A stretch of 53,326 bases of DNA, taken from contig QCIU01000010.1 of assembly GCA_003216465.1 (NCBI GenBank), positions 1 to 53,326 of the forward strand, given 5' to 3'. The stretch comes from Prochlorococcus sp. AG-402-N10 (lineage in GTDB: Bacteria > Cyanobacteriota > Cyanobacteriia > PCC-6307 > Cyanobiaceae). The notes under the pieces are model-generated. The model was not told the origin of the DNA, ran no database searches, and was given only the letters and a program-made list of their open reading frames with translations. How positions within the stretch are numbered: the first letter of the stretch is position 1; every line of letters begins with the position of its first letter. Positions 11,081 through 18,696 of the stretch are shown one piece after another. A program made the position numbers and the translations under genes.

Positions 11081-11425
11081 ATTATTTTTAAAAGTTTTTA
11101 CGATTTAATTGCATTTTTTTTTGGACTAAGAAAAATAGCAACCGTTAAAGGTCAATCCATGTTGCCTACTTTAAGAGAAGGTGACATGGTTTTTTTTAAA
11201 AAATATATAAAAAACAAATCACTTTTGAAAGTTGGTCAAATAGTAATTATCTATCATCCTCTTAAAAATATTATGTTAATTAAAAGAGTAAAAAATATCA
11301 TTAAAAATAGTATCGAAGTTTTAGGGGATAATATTGAATACAGTGATGATAGCAATAAATTTGGATTAATTAATAATGAAAAAGTAATTGGAATAGTTAC
11401 TTCAAAAATTAAAAAAATATTCTAG
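11081..11425 (+). CDS. sodX: NiSOD maturation protease SodX (S26 signal-peptidase type); start uncertain
   Basis: SodX is the serine protease that removes the SodN leader. The catalytic Ser sits in GQSMLPTLREGD, the partner Lys probably in MLIKRVKNI, and VLGDNIEYSDDS matches the GDN box of S26 peptidases. The first in-frame ATG (11159) encodes the Met just after the catalytic Ser, so starting there would delete the active site. The frame is open upstream to a TAA at 11063-11065, inside the end of sodN, but holds no ATG, GTG or TTG. I place a tentative start at ATT 11081, with ATT 11084, ATT 11108 and ATA 11135 as alternatives. Slippage in the T9 tract at 11114-11122 is another possibility. 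Product identity is firm; the start is not. Confidence 0.82.
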   Translation: MIFKSFYDLIAFFFGLRKIATVKGQSMLPTLREGDMVFFKKYIKNKSLLKVGQIVIIYHPLKNIMLIKRVKNIIKNSIEVLGDNIEYSDDSNKFGLINNEKVIGIVTSKIKKIF

Positions 11426-12090
11426 GTCAAAAATAGAGAAGTACTTTTTTGGACCCAAAACAGGCCCATAGAAAAAGATAATCCACCAGCAAAAGCTATT
11501 AACCTTCTAATAAATTTTTGACCTGCATTTAAAGTTGTTACAGATATTAGGCAAGTAAACAAAACCATACTTGCTAAAGAACCACTCAAATATGAAATTA
11601 AATAAGCAAATGCATTAGGAAGAGGTAAAGCTAATGCTGGAAGAACTGCGAGAAAATGAGAGCCACCTGCTAAACCATGAAGTAATCCTAGTCCTGTCAA
11701 TGCATGAGAATGCTTATTATGTTTTTTTTGGTCTTCACTATGAAAATGCAAATGATGATGAGCTACACCATTATGTTGATGAGAGTGAGAGTGAAGGTTT
11801 AGATGTAAAGAATTTCTTATCGCAAAGAATCCAACAAAAAGAAGAGAAATTCCAACTAAAAATTCAGCGAAGTTGGAAAATCTACTTAAAGGGGTAATAT
11901 CTTTTATAAAAATTGCTAAAAAGGCTAAGAATATTACTCCTGAAGAGTGCCCCAAGCCCCATGAGATACTATTTCTCGCCGCAATTTTTGGACTCGTAAT
12001 CGATGATGGAGCCATTGCGATAAGATGATCAGCGCCACTGACCACATGAATAAATCCAGCAAGAATTCCAGTTAATATTACAACCTGCAT
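11422..12090 (-). CDS. Nickel permease-like membrane protein with His-rich loop
   Basis: The 222-residue protein has about six membrane segments. The first carries HVVSGADHLIAM, which resembles the nickel/cobalt-binding HX4DH signature of NiCoT-type permeases. A second motif, GLGHSSGVIFLAF, fits the same family. Between segments, about residues 94-128, lies a loop with more than ten histidines (for example HSHSHQH and HHHLHFH), a likely metal-binding region. It converges on sodX with a 4-base overlap. From this position I infer that it supplies nickel to NiSOD. Cobalt transport or a HupE/UreJ-like protein are alternatives, but no hydrogenase or urease genes are in view. Confidence 0.82.
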   Translation of the reverse strand: MQVVILTGILAGFIHVVSGADHLIAMAPSSITSPKIAARNSISWGLGHSSGVIFLAFLAIFIKDITPLSRFSNFAEFLVGISLLFVGFFAIRNSLHLNLHSHSHQHNGVAHHHLHFHSEDQKKHNKHSHALTGLGLLHGLAGGSHFLAVLPALALPLPNAFAYLISYLSGSLASMVLFTCLISVTTLNAGQKFIRRLIAFAGGLSFSMGLFWVQKSTSLFLT

Positions 12091-12148
12091 TGATATATAA
12101 AATACAACTTAACAATACTCAGTTTTTAGCATAAATATCCAGCTTTAA

Positions 12149-13036
12149 TTAAATTGAGTTAAATAATTTCTTAAAAGAGTTTTCAATATCACTTTCCCTC
12201 ATAAACCTTTCGCCAATTAAAACCCCCTTTATTCCAATCGAATTGAGAGTTTTCAAATCATCAGAGTTATTTATTCCAGATTCACTAATAGGAACAATAT
12301 TATGTTTTGAAAATATATCCGAATATTTACTCATTATTTCAATTGATGTTTTTAGATCAGTTTTAAAAGTCTTCAAGTTTCTATTATTTATTCCTATTAA
12401 ATTAAATGATTTCAAACTCAATATTCTTTCAAGCTCTTGACCATCATGCACTTCAACTAAAACACTCATCTTTAAATTATCTGCAATTTTCTTCAAATAA
12501 AATAAATCATCATCGCCTAAGATCGCAGCAATTAATAATATTGCATCAGCACCAGATACTCTCGCTTTATATATTTGATAAGCAGAAATAATAAAATCTT
12601 TGCAGAGCAAAGGCAGATTAGTTGCTCTTCTGACATCTTGAAGTATTTCATAACTTCCTTGAAAAAACCTTTTATCAGTCAATACCGAGATACATGAGGC
12701 ACCAGACTTTTCATAACAAGAAGCAATTTCTTTTGGTTTAAAATCTTCTCTAATAACACCTTTACTAGGGCTAGCTTTTTTAATCTCAGCAATCACTCCC
12801 GGCTTAATTTTGGAATGTAAAATACTTTGAAAAAAATCTTTTGGAGGAGAAAGTTTATCAAGTTTTTTTATTAAATCTTCAAGGGGGATTATTTTCTTAA
12901 AATTTTTGATTTCAGTATCTTTGTGCCAAACAATTTCCTCAAGAATATTTTTTGCTTTTGCCTCTCTATGAGGAACAGCATATTCTAAATTTTCTACCCT
13001 GACTGTTGGATTTGGTGGCCTACGTCGTATTTCCAT
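12149..13036 (-). CDS. trpC: Indole-3-glycerol phosphate synthase
   Basis: TrpC closes the indole ring of tryptophan by decarboxylating carboxyphenylamino-deoxyribulose phosphate. The product (295 residues) is a beta/alpha barrel. It has the substrate-binding [54 protein letters not shown] and [11 protein letters not shown] motifs, and the phosphate-binding [10 protein letters not shown] near the end. I prefer the ATG at 13036 ([10 protein letters not shown]) to the in-frame TTG two codons earlier. It lies 12 bases after lpd on the same strand, so the two are probably co-transcribed, although they share no pathway. Confidence 0.96.
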   Translation of the reverse strand: MEIRRRPPNPTVRVENLEYAVPHREAKAKNILEEIVWHKDTEIKNFKKIIPLEDLIKKLDKLSPPKDFFQSILHSKIKPGVIAEIKKASPSKGVIREDFKPKEIASCYEKSGASCISVLTDKRFFQGSYEILQDVRRATNLPLLCKDFIISAYQIYKARVSGADAILLIAAILGDDDLFYLKKIADNLKMSVLVEVHDGQELERILSLKSFNLIGINNRNLKTFKTDLKTSIEIMSKYSDIFSKHNIVPISESGINNSDDLKTLNSIGIKGVLIGERFMRESDIENSFKKLFNSI

Positions 13037-13048
13037 AATCAAATCAAT

Positions 13049-14488
13049 TTATTTAACTTGAGAAGCTGCCTGTTTATAAGCAACCTCAACTACTTCACTA
13101 AGAGTAGGGTGAGTATGTACTTCAGTAGATAGTTGCATTACATCTTGGTTTCTAGAGATTGCATTTGCAATTTCTTGAATCAAATCAGCTGCATGCATCC
13201 CAAAGATATGGGCACCTAATACTTTTCCACTGTCTTTATTGAAAAGTAACTTAAGAATTCCATCGCTTTCTAATTCTGCTAATGCCTTGGAATTAGCTTT
13301 AAAATAGCTCTTCACAACTCCTAAAGTAAAACCCTCTTTGGTAGCTATTTCTTTAGCATCAGTTTCAGATAAGCCTACTGAACTTATCTCAGGATGAGTG
13401 AATGTTGCAGCTGGAATACTCCTATAATTAATTTCGATATTCTTACCACATATATTTTCAACAGCAATTGTTCCTTGAGCTGCTGCTGTATGGGCCAGCA
13501 TAAGTTTGCCAGTAACATCACCAACGGCCCAAACATTAGGTATTATTTTTTCACCATTTAAAACTCTCATTTGATCATCAATAGGAATGTAACCTTTTAT
13601 AGTTTCTATACCAACTGAATCAAGATTAAGATTTTTACTATTAGGAATCCTCCCAGTAGCCACAAGAACACCATCTACTTCTAAATTTTCTACAATTTCT
13701 TTTGATTTTGCATCCGTTAGCTCTATCTTTACAGGGCATCCAGGGGTGATCTTAGTCGCAAACACATTAGATTTTGTATCAATATCTCTTGATTGAATAA
13801 GATTTTTCTTGGCTATTTTTGTAATATCCGGATCAAAGGTGGGCATTATATTTTCCAAAGCCTCAATCATGGTCACTTCGCAACCTAGAGCGGTATATAC
13901 ATCAGCGAATTCTAAACCTATATATCCACTTCCAATAATGGCTATCCATCTCGGGAGCCACTCAAGTTTTACTGCTTCATCACTTGTGAAAACTGTTCTA
14001 TTGTCTAAAGTTATTCCAGGAGGCACAAAGGGAGAAGAACCTGTCGCAAGAACTGTATTTTTACATGTAAAGATCCTATCAATTCCATTGTTGTCTCTTA
14101 CTCCTACTTTCTGATTACCTTCAAGTCTTCCAAATCCTAAAATAATTTCAACTCCAATTCTTTTGAGGGTTTTTGTTAAATTTTCTCTAACATTTGATAC
14201 TAAATTATTGGCGTGATCCGCAATTTTTGATCTTTCGAATCTAACAGGGGAAGCATGAATACCAAACTTTGCTAAATGTTCGTAATTGGCTATTTCTCTA
14301 ACTTTTCCACTTGCTGCCAAAAGAGCTTTTGAAGGTACGCATCCTTTATTTACGCAAGTACCTCCCATATCTCCAGACTCTATGATGGCAACTTTAAGAC
14401 CTTTTTCTGCAGCATGTTTGGCGGCATCAAATCCTCCATATCCTGCACCAATTACTATCAAATCAAAGTCAAAATTTGTATCAGTCAC
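13049..14488 (-). CDS. lpd: Dihydrolipoamide dehydrogenase (E3)
   Basis: E3 reoxidises the dihydrolipoyl groups of the pyruvate dehydrogenase complex (and glycine decarboxylase) and reduces NAD+. The 479-residue flavoprotein has the FAD-binding GAGYGGFDAAKHA near residue 13, the redox disulfide in GGTCVNKGCVPSK near residue 45, and the NAD site GSGYIGLEFADVY. A second FAD motif ends in VWAVGDVTG, and the catalytic HTHPTLSE is near residue 457. It starts with GTG at 14488, and the GTGA overlap with the stop of the upstream SpoU gene indicates translational coupling. It supplies E3 for the complex whose E1-alpha gene is at 3491. Confidence 0.96.
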   Translation of the reverse strand: MTDTNFDFDLIVIGAGYGGFDAAKHAAEKGLKVAIIESGDMGGTCVNKGCVPSKALLAASGKVREIANYEHLAKFGIHASPVRFERSKIADHANNLVSNVRENLTKTLKRIGVEIILGFGRLEGNQKVGVRDNNGIDRIFTCKNTVLATGSSPFVPPGITLDNRTVFTSDEAVKLEWLPRWIAIIGSGYIGLEFADVYTALGCEVTMIEALENIMPTFDPDITKIAKKNLIQSRDIDTKSNVFATKITPGCPVKIELTDAKSKEIVENLEVDGVLVATGRIPNSKNLNLDSVGIETIKGYIPIDDQMRVLNGEKIIPNVWAVGDVTGKLMLAHTAAAQGTIAVENICGKNIEINYRSIPAATFTHPEISSVGLSETDAKEIATKEGFTLGVVKSYFKANSKALAELESDGILKLLFNKDSGKVLGAHIFGMHAADLIQEIANAISRNQDVMQLSTEVHTHPTLSEVVEVAYKQAASQVK

Positions 14489-15324
14489 TTTTGTATTCTT
14501 GAAGTAGAAGTATATGTGACTCTTTTTCGTTCAAGTAATAATGGAACTGCAACACAAGCCACATTCAATGATTCTACAAGCTCACTATGCGGAATAGTAA
14601 TTGTTTCATTAAAAGCTTCTTGAATTCTTTTATGAATACCATTACCTTCATTACCCAATATAAGTGCGGTTGGTTTAGACCAATCAATTTCCCAATATAG
14701 TTTTTGAGGTTTATTAAGATTTTTATTATGGCTACTTGTAGAAATTATTTGAAACCCGTTCTTTGAAAATTGATCTAATGATGACAATAAAGAATTAATT
14801 ATTTCTTCTTCACCTCCATCAAATCTTTTAAATGGGAGATGAAAAACAGATCCACTAGATGCTCGTAATACCTTTTGTCCTAAGGGGTGCGCTCCCCCTG
14901 CTAATAATATCTTGTTAACACCAGCAGCTAAAGCTGTTCTAAAAAGGTTCCCCATATTCCCAGGGTCTTGAATCCTATCAAGGACAAGAATAAAGTCATC
15001 TTCAATATTATTAAAGTCAAAATTAGGTATTGATGAAATCTCTACCAAGGCGGCTACTCCATCAGGATTTTTTGTAGATACTGCTGAAGCTAAAACTTCC
15101 TCTGATACGACAATTATTAATGATTGATCAATCTTTTGATAAAGATTCTCATTTTTATCAAGCCATTTTTCAGTCGTTAAAATTTTTGAAGGATGATTGC
15201 CAGACTTCAGCAATTCTTCCATCAAATGGGTACCTTCAATGCAAAAATAATCTTTATCTTTTGTGTTGGATCCTTGTTTAAACGATCTAAATCTTTTAAC
15301 TAAAGTATTACTTTTACTAGTTAT
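14485..15324 (-). CDS. SpoU/TrmH-family RNA 2'-O-methyltransferase; N-terminus lacks a canonical start
   Basis: The protein is a knotted SAM-dependent methyltransferase acting on rRNA or tRNA. Motif 1 (LVLDRIQDPGNMGNLFRTA), motif 2 (LILGNEGNGIHK) and motif 3 (ITIPHSELVESLNVACVAVPLLL) are complete. The first canonical start is TTG at 15225, but conserved family sequence continues upstream. ITSKSNTLVKRFRSFKQG and DYFCIEGTHL are the usual N-terminal substrate-binding part, and they are encoded back to about 15324. That codon is ATA, and no ATG, GTG or TTG occurs up to the in-frame TGA near 15366. An ATG at 15376 lies in another frame. The coordinates use ATA 15324 as a working start. The substrate cannot be named. 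Confidence 0.8.
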   Translation of the reverse strand: MTSKSNTLVKRFRSFKQGSNTKDKDYFCIEGTHLMEELLKSGNHPSKILTTEKWLDKNENLYQKIDQSLIIVVSEEVLASAVSTKNPDGVAALVEISSIPNFDFNNIEDDFILVLDRIQDPGNMGNLFRTALAAGVNKILLAGGAHPLGQKVLRASSGSVFHLPFKRFDGGEEEIINSLLSSLDQFSKNGFQIISTSSHNKNLNKPQKLYWEIDWSKPTALILGNEGNGIHKRIQEAFNETITIPHSELVESLNVACVAVPLLLERKRVTYTSTSRIQK

Positions 15325-15436
15325 TTTTGGAAAAAGATTTTTTATAGTAATTTCGAGTAATTTTAATATTAATCATATTTTACTTGCTAAAATATTTTTT
15401 TTTCAATAATTTTTTAAATCTTAAATCTTATCAATT

Positions 15437-15535
15437 TTGATATACACTTTACTATTAATTAATATTCATCACGATACACAGGGTGGACTTCCTATAGTTA
15501 ATTTGGCATTATTAAACCAACCAAATAATTCTTAA
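15437..15535 (+). CDS. Possible 32-residue upstream ORF coupled to murA
   Basis: A frame from TTG 15437 encodes 32 residues (including HHDTQGGLPIVNLALLNQ) and stops at TAA 15533-15535. The last A of the stop is the first base of the murA ATG, giving a TAATG overlap of the kind used for translational coupling. There is no clear ribosome site before the TTG and no known family match. It could be a leader peptide that controls murA, or chance. The remainder of the 15377-15436 gap is T-rich and without other signals I can name. Confidence 0.25.
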   Translation: MIYTLLLINIHHDTQGGLPIVNLALLNQPNNS

Positions 15536-16908
15536 TGGTTTGCGAAGGCAAAAATAAGTCATATCTTAAATCCCAAAATTTAAAGATTATTGGCCGAAGT
15601 AACTTAAGGGGGAAAGTAAAGATAAGTGGTGCAAAGAATTCAGCTTTAGTATTGCTTGCCGCATCATTACTAACTAATGAAAAAATTACATTAGATAATG
15701 TTCCCCTTCTTACAGATGTTGAGAAAATGAGTAATATCCTAAAGAATTTAGGAGTTAAGTTACAAATTAAAAATCATCAATTAATAATTGATTCAACAAA
15801 TATATCCATAAAAGAGCTTCCATATGAACTTGTAAATGGATTTAGAGCTAGTTTCTTTTGTATAGGAGCCTTATTAGCAAGATTTGGACAGGCTTCAATA
15901 CCCTTACCTGGTGGTTGTAATATTGGTAAAAGACCTATTAACGAACACATAAATGGGCTAAAGGCACTAGGAGCAGAAATTATTATTGAAAAAGAGATTG
16001 TAAAGGCAAAACTTGTCGAGAATAAAAATAGACTCCTTGGTGCCAATATCAGATTAAATTGCCCAAGTGTCGGAGCTACAGAAACTTTAATAATGGCCGC
16101 ATCCCTAGCAGAAGGGAGAACTGTAATAGAAAATGCTGCGAGGGAACCTGAAATTCAAGATTTATGTCAAATGTTAAATAAAATGGGAGCAAAAATTTAT
16201 GATTCTGGTAAAGAAAAAATAATTATTGATGGAGTACAAAAACTTCATGGCTGCTCTCATAAAGTAATCCCAGATAGAATAGAAGCAGGAACTTTTTTAA
16301 TAGCTGCTGCTGCGACTTCATCTTCAATTACAGTTTCTCCAGTAATACCAAATCACTTAGAGGCCGTATTAAATAAGTTAGAAGAAAGTGGTAGTAAAAT
16401 AACAAAAAAAGGAAATTCAATTTCAATAAAAAGTAATAATATCAAAGCTGTAGACATAACAACTGCTCCATTCCCAGGGTTCCCTACTGACTTACAGGCT
16501 CCATTTATGGCTCTAATGTCTATTGCTAAAGGAAGATCCAAAGTTACTGAAACAATTTTTGAAAACAGAATGAATCATGTTGAGCTTTTAAATCAAATGG
16601 GTAGTTCTATAACAGTAAAAAATAATATAGCTCAAATAAACGGAGTCAAAGAATTAAGTGGAATGACATTAGTTGGTTCTGACTTAAGATCATCGGCTGC
16701 TCTGATAATTGCAGCTTTAATTTCTAAAAAAACAAGTCACATATATGGTCTTGAGCATTTAGATAGAGGTTACGAAAATTTTGAACTAAAGCTATCTAAG
16801 TTAGGTGTTGAAATAATAAGAGAAACTAAAAGAAAAATTATTAGTGAAAAAAGTTATGAAAATTCAAAAATAAATAATAAAAAATTATCGGAAATAAAAG
16901 TAGCTTAA
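15535..16908 (+). CDS. murA: UDP-N-acetylglucosamine 1-carboxyvinyltransferase
   Basis: MurA performs the first committed step of peptidoglycan synthesis, moving enolpyruvate from PEP to UDP-GlcNAc in the cytoplasm. The 457-residue protein has the two inverse-barrel domains. Key motifs are GAKNSALVLLAASLL near the N-terminus, the PEP-binding loop PGGCNIGKRPINEH with the reactive Cys at about residue 128 (the fosfomycin target), and DRIEAGTFLIAAA. FPTDLQAPFMAL and ENRMNHVELL follow, then DLRSSAALIIAALI. The last 30 or so residues are a lysine- and asparagine-rich tail beyond the usual fold. The ATG at 15535 overlaps the stop of a small upstream ORF. Confidence 0.96.
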   Translation: MVCEGKNKSYLKSQNLKIIGRSNLRGKVKISGAKNSALVLLAASLLTNEKITLDNVPLLTDVEKMSNILKNLGVKLQIKNHQLIIDSTNISIKELPYELVNGFRASFFCIGALLARFGQASIPLPGGCNIGKRPINEHINGLKALGAEIIIEKEIVKAKLVENKNRLLGANIRLNCPSVGATETLIMAASLAEGRTVIENAAREPEIQDLCQMLNKMGAKIYDSGKEKIIIDGVQKLHGCSHKVIPDRIEAGTFLIAAAATSSSITVSPVIPNHLEAVLNKLEESGSKITKKGNSISIKSNNIKAVDITTAPFPGFPTDLQAPFMALMSIAKGRSKVTETIFENRMNHVELLNQMGSSITVKNNIAQINGVKELSGMTLVGSDLRSSAALIIAALISKKTSHIYGLEHLDRGYENFELKLSKLGVEIIRETKRKIISEKSYENSKINNKKLSEIKVA

Positions 16909-16918
16909 TAGTAAAAGA

Positions 16919-17029
16919 TTATACATAAGCAACATTTGCAAGTGATACAAAACCAATAAATATTAAGGAAAGTATTAAAAATCGTACGGACCAATATTTG
17001 TTTAAACCACTGATTTTTAAATTATTCAT
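16919..17029 (-). CDS. Putative 36-residue single-span membrane protein
   Basis: This short frame from ATG 17029 encodes a basic N-terminus (about 18 residues with K and R) followed by one hydrophobic segment, RFLILSLIFIGFVSLANVAY, ending at TAA 16919-16921. Its start overlaps the stop of the preceding micro-ORF (ATGA at 17026-17029). Size and shape resemble small thylakoid or plasma membrane subunits, but I do not recognise any known Psb, Psa or Pet protein in it. Coding status rests on the overlap and on the coherent membrane pattern. Confidence 0.45.
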   Translation of the reverse strand: MNNLKISGLNKYWSVRFLILSLIFIGFVSLANVAYV

Positions 17030-17145
17030 ACCCAAGTACCAGAGTTAGAACCGAAAGCAGTTAAAATTGCTATTGCAATAAAAAAATACGAAGCAATTTT
17101 AAAAGATAATTTTTGAGTTTTATTTTTTGATTTAACTGTTTTCAT
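17026..17145 (-). CDS. Putative 39-residue single-span membrane protein
   Basis: From ATG 17145 the frame encodes a lysine-rich start (MKTVKSKNKTQK) and one membrane segment (KIASYFFIAIAILTAFG), ending GSNSGTWV before TGA 17026-17028. The stop overlaps the start of the next micro-ORF. It is unlike any photosystem subunit I can name. The pair sits tail to tail with murA. The remaining gap, 17146-17409, holds a palindrome at 17340-17366 and the tRNA-Leu promoter, and nothing else I can support. Confidence 0.45.
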   Translation of the reverse strand: MKTVKSKNKTQKLSFKIASYFFIAIAILTAFGSNSGTWV

Positions 17146-17339
17146 ACTTTAATTATGCTTTTTTTCAATATAACACAATATTACTTTTTATGAAGCTCAG
17201 GTTCCAAAAAAGGTCAAAATAACGTTATTACAAGACAAATCTGTATCATTAATGTGTAAGTTATTATTTTTTGCCTGATTTTTCATCAAATATGTTTAAT
17301 TAAAGATTACTTTTTAAGTGTAATTAATTATCTTTCCAA

Positions 17340-17366
17340 CTATTTCCCACAAATCATGGGAAGTAG
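17340..17366. promoter_or_regulatory. 10-bp inverted repeat upstream of the tRNA-Leu promoter
   Basis: The arms 17340-17349 and 17357-17366 pair over ten positions (nine Watson-Crick and one G-T) around a 7-base spacer; the core is TTCCCA-N7-TGGGAA. It is not followed by a T run on the plus strand, so it does not look like a terminator. It ends 19 bases before a -10 box, a position that suits an activator or repressor site. No known cyanobacterial box (NtcA GTA-N8-TAC, LexA) matches. Confidence 0.4.
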
Positions 17367-17385
17367 TCAATGAATTAATTGTAGC

Positions 17386-17391
17386 TATAAT
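17386..17391 (+). promoter_or_regulatory. Consensus -10 element for tRNA-Leu
   Basis: A perfect TATAAT lies at 17386-17391, 30 bases before the mature tRNA-Leu end. No good -35 hexamer is visible 16-18 bases upstream (the bases there are GTAGTC-like). This is common in cyanobacteria and could mean that the promoter relies on a factor bound at the adjacent palindrome. The transcript would start near 17398. Confidence 0.55.
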
Positions 17392-17421
17392 GAAAGAAGT
17401 TCTTTATTAGTGAAAAGCCTT

Positions 17422-17503
17422 GGGAGCGTGGTGGAATTGGTAGACGCACCGCACTCAAAATGCGGCACCTTCGGGTATGTCGGTTCAAGTCCGACCGCTC
17501 CCA
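17422..17503 (+). tRNA. tRNA-Leu (anticodon CAA)
   Basis: An 82-base class II tRNA with all arms. The acceptor GGGAGCG (17422-17428) pairs with CGCTCCC (17496-17502), and the discriminator is A at 17503. The anticodon stem CCGCA/TGCGG encloses the loop CTCAAAA, giving anticodon CAA (reads UUG). The long variable arm and the T-loop GGTTCAAGTCC are intact. CCA is not encoded. The argD start codon lies only five bases downstream, so tRNA 3'-end processing may define the argD mRNA 5' end. Confidence 0.97.
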
Positions 17504-17508
17504 CTTTA

Positions 17509-18684
17509 ATGAATACTTATACTAGATTTAATATATCTTTTAAAAAAGGTAGTGGTTGTTGGTTATGGGACCAAAAAGGGAAAAAATATCTTGATGCAGT
17601 CGCTGGTATAGCGACATGTAGTCTTGGGCATAGCGATAGAATCTTGAGAAAAAAGTTATCTGCACAATTAAAAAAAGTTCAACACATTTCTAATCTCTAT
17701 AAAATTGAAGAACAGGAAGAATTAAGCAAATATCTAACAAGATGGAGTTGCGCTGAAAGTGTTTTTTTCTGCAACAGTGGCGCTGAGGCAAATGAGTCAG
17801 CAATAAAATTAATCAAAAAATATGGTAATTCAGTACATGCAGGTAAAGAGTCTTTTATTCTGGCTGCCGAATCTAGCTTTCATGGCAGGACACTCGCCAC
17901 TTTAAGTGCTACTGGTCAGCCCAAATATCAAAAAGGTTTCGAGCCAATGGTTAAAGGCTTTAAGTTTTTCAAATATAATGATATCGCTTCAGTGAAAAAA
18001 TTATTTGAGGAATTAAAAAGAAATAACCAAAAAGTTTCTGGTATCTTAATTGAACCTATCCAAGGAGAAGGAGGTGTTATTCCTGGAGATAAGATATTTT
18101 TCAAAGAGTTGAGAGAAATTTGTAATCAAAATAATTCTCTTTTAATTCTTGATGAAGTTCAGAGTGGTGTAGGAAGAACAGGAACAATGTGGGGGTATGA
18201 GAATCTAGAAATCGAACCTGATGGATTCACATTGGCTAAAGGATTAGGAGGAGGTCATGCAATTGGTGCATTATTAGTACAAAAAAAAGCGAATATTTTT
18301 TCCCCTGGAGATCACGCAAGTACTTTTGGTGGCAATCCCTTTGCTTGTAGAGCTGCTTTAACAGTTTTAGAAGAAATTACGAGACGTAAGATTCTTAGTA
18401 ATGTTTTTGAAAGAGGTAATCAATTAAATGAAGGTTTTACTAAAATTTCAGATAATTTTCCCAATATTATTAAAAGCATAAGAGGATTAGGATTAATACA
18501 AGGTCTTGTTATAAATGAGGCCTACACTGATGCGAAAACAATTACATTAAAAGCTTTTGATAAAGGGTTACTTTTAGTACCTGCCGGAGAGAATGTAGTT
18601 AGGTTTGTCCCTCCATTGATAATTTCGAGAAATGAAATAAATATCCTTTTAAAGAAGTTAGATTTAATTTTTGAAGAGCTTTAA
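17509..18684 (+). CDS. argD: Acetylornithine aminotransferase
   Basis: ArgD transaminates N-acetylglutamate semialdehyde with glutamate in arginine synthesis, using PLP. From ATG 17509 the protein has 391 residues. It shows FFCNSGAEANESAIKL (PLP phosphate contacts), SSFHGRTLATLSATGQ, LILDEVQSGVGRTG (the Asp that holds the pyridine nitrogen) and LAKGLGGGHAIGALL with the Schiff-base Lys at about residue 244. The open frame continues upstream to 17410 through the tRNA-Leu gene; that part is tRNA and not protein. The gene is followed after 12 bases by folC, and the two are probably co-transcribed. Confidence 0.95.
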   Translation: MNTYTRFNISFKKGSGCWLWDQKGKKYLDAVAGIATCSLGHSDRILRKKLSAQLKKVQHISNLYKIEEQEELSKYLTRWSCAESVFFCNSGAEANESAIKLIKKYGNSVHAGKESFILAAESSFHGRTLATLSATGQPKYQKGFEPMVKGFKFFKYNDIASVKKLFEELKRNNQKVSGILIEPIQGEGGVIPGDKIFFKELREICNQNNSLLILDEVQSGVGRTGTMWGYENLEIEPDGFTLAKGLGGGHAIGALLVQKKANIFSPGDHASTFGGNPFACRAALTVLEEITRRKILSNVFERGNQLNEGFTKISDNFPNIIKSIRGLGLIQGLVINEAYTDAKTITLKAFDKGLLLVPAGENVVRFVPPLIISRNEINILLKKLDLIFEEL

Positions 18685-18696
18685 ATACGAATAGTT

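Noticed and set aside
16919-17145. Assignment of the two micro-ORFs as photosystem or cytochrome b6f subunits
   Set aside because: Neither sequence resembles the Psb, Psa, PetG, PetL, PetM or PetN patterns I know; I left them unnamed.
17410-17508. Upstream extension of the argD frame through the tRNA-Leu
   Set aside because: The region folds as a complete tRNA-Leu, and the conserved ArgD sequence starts at ATG 17509.
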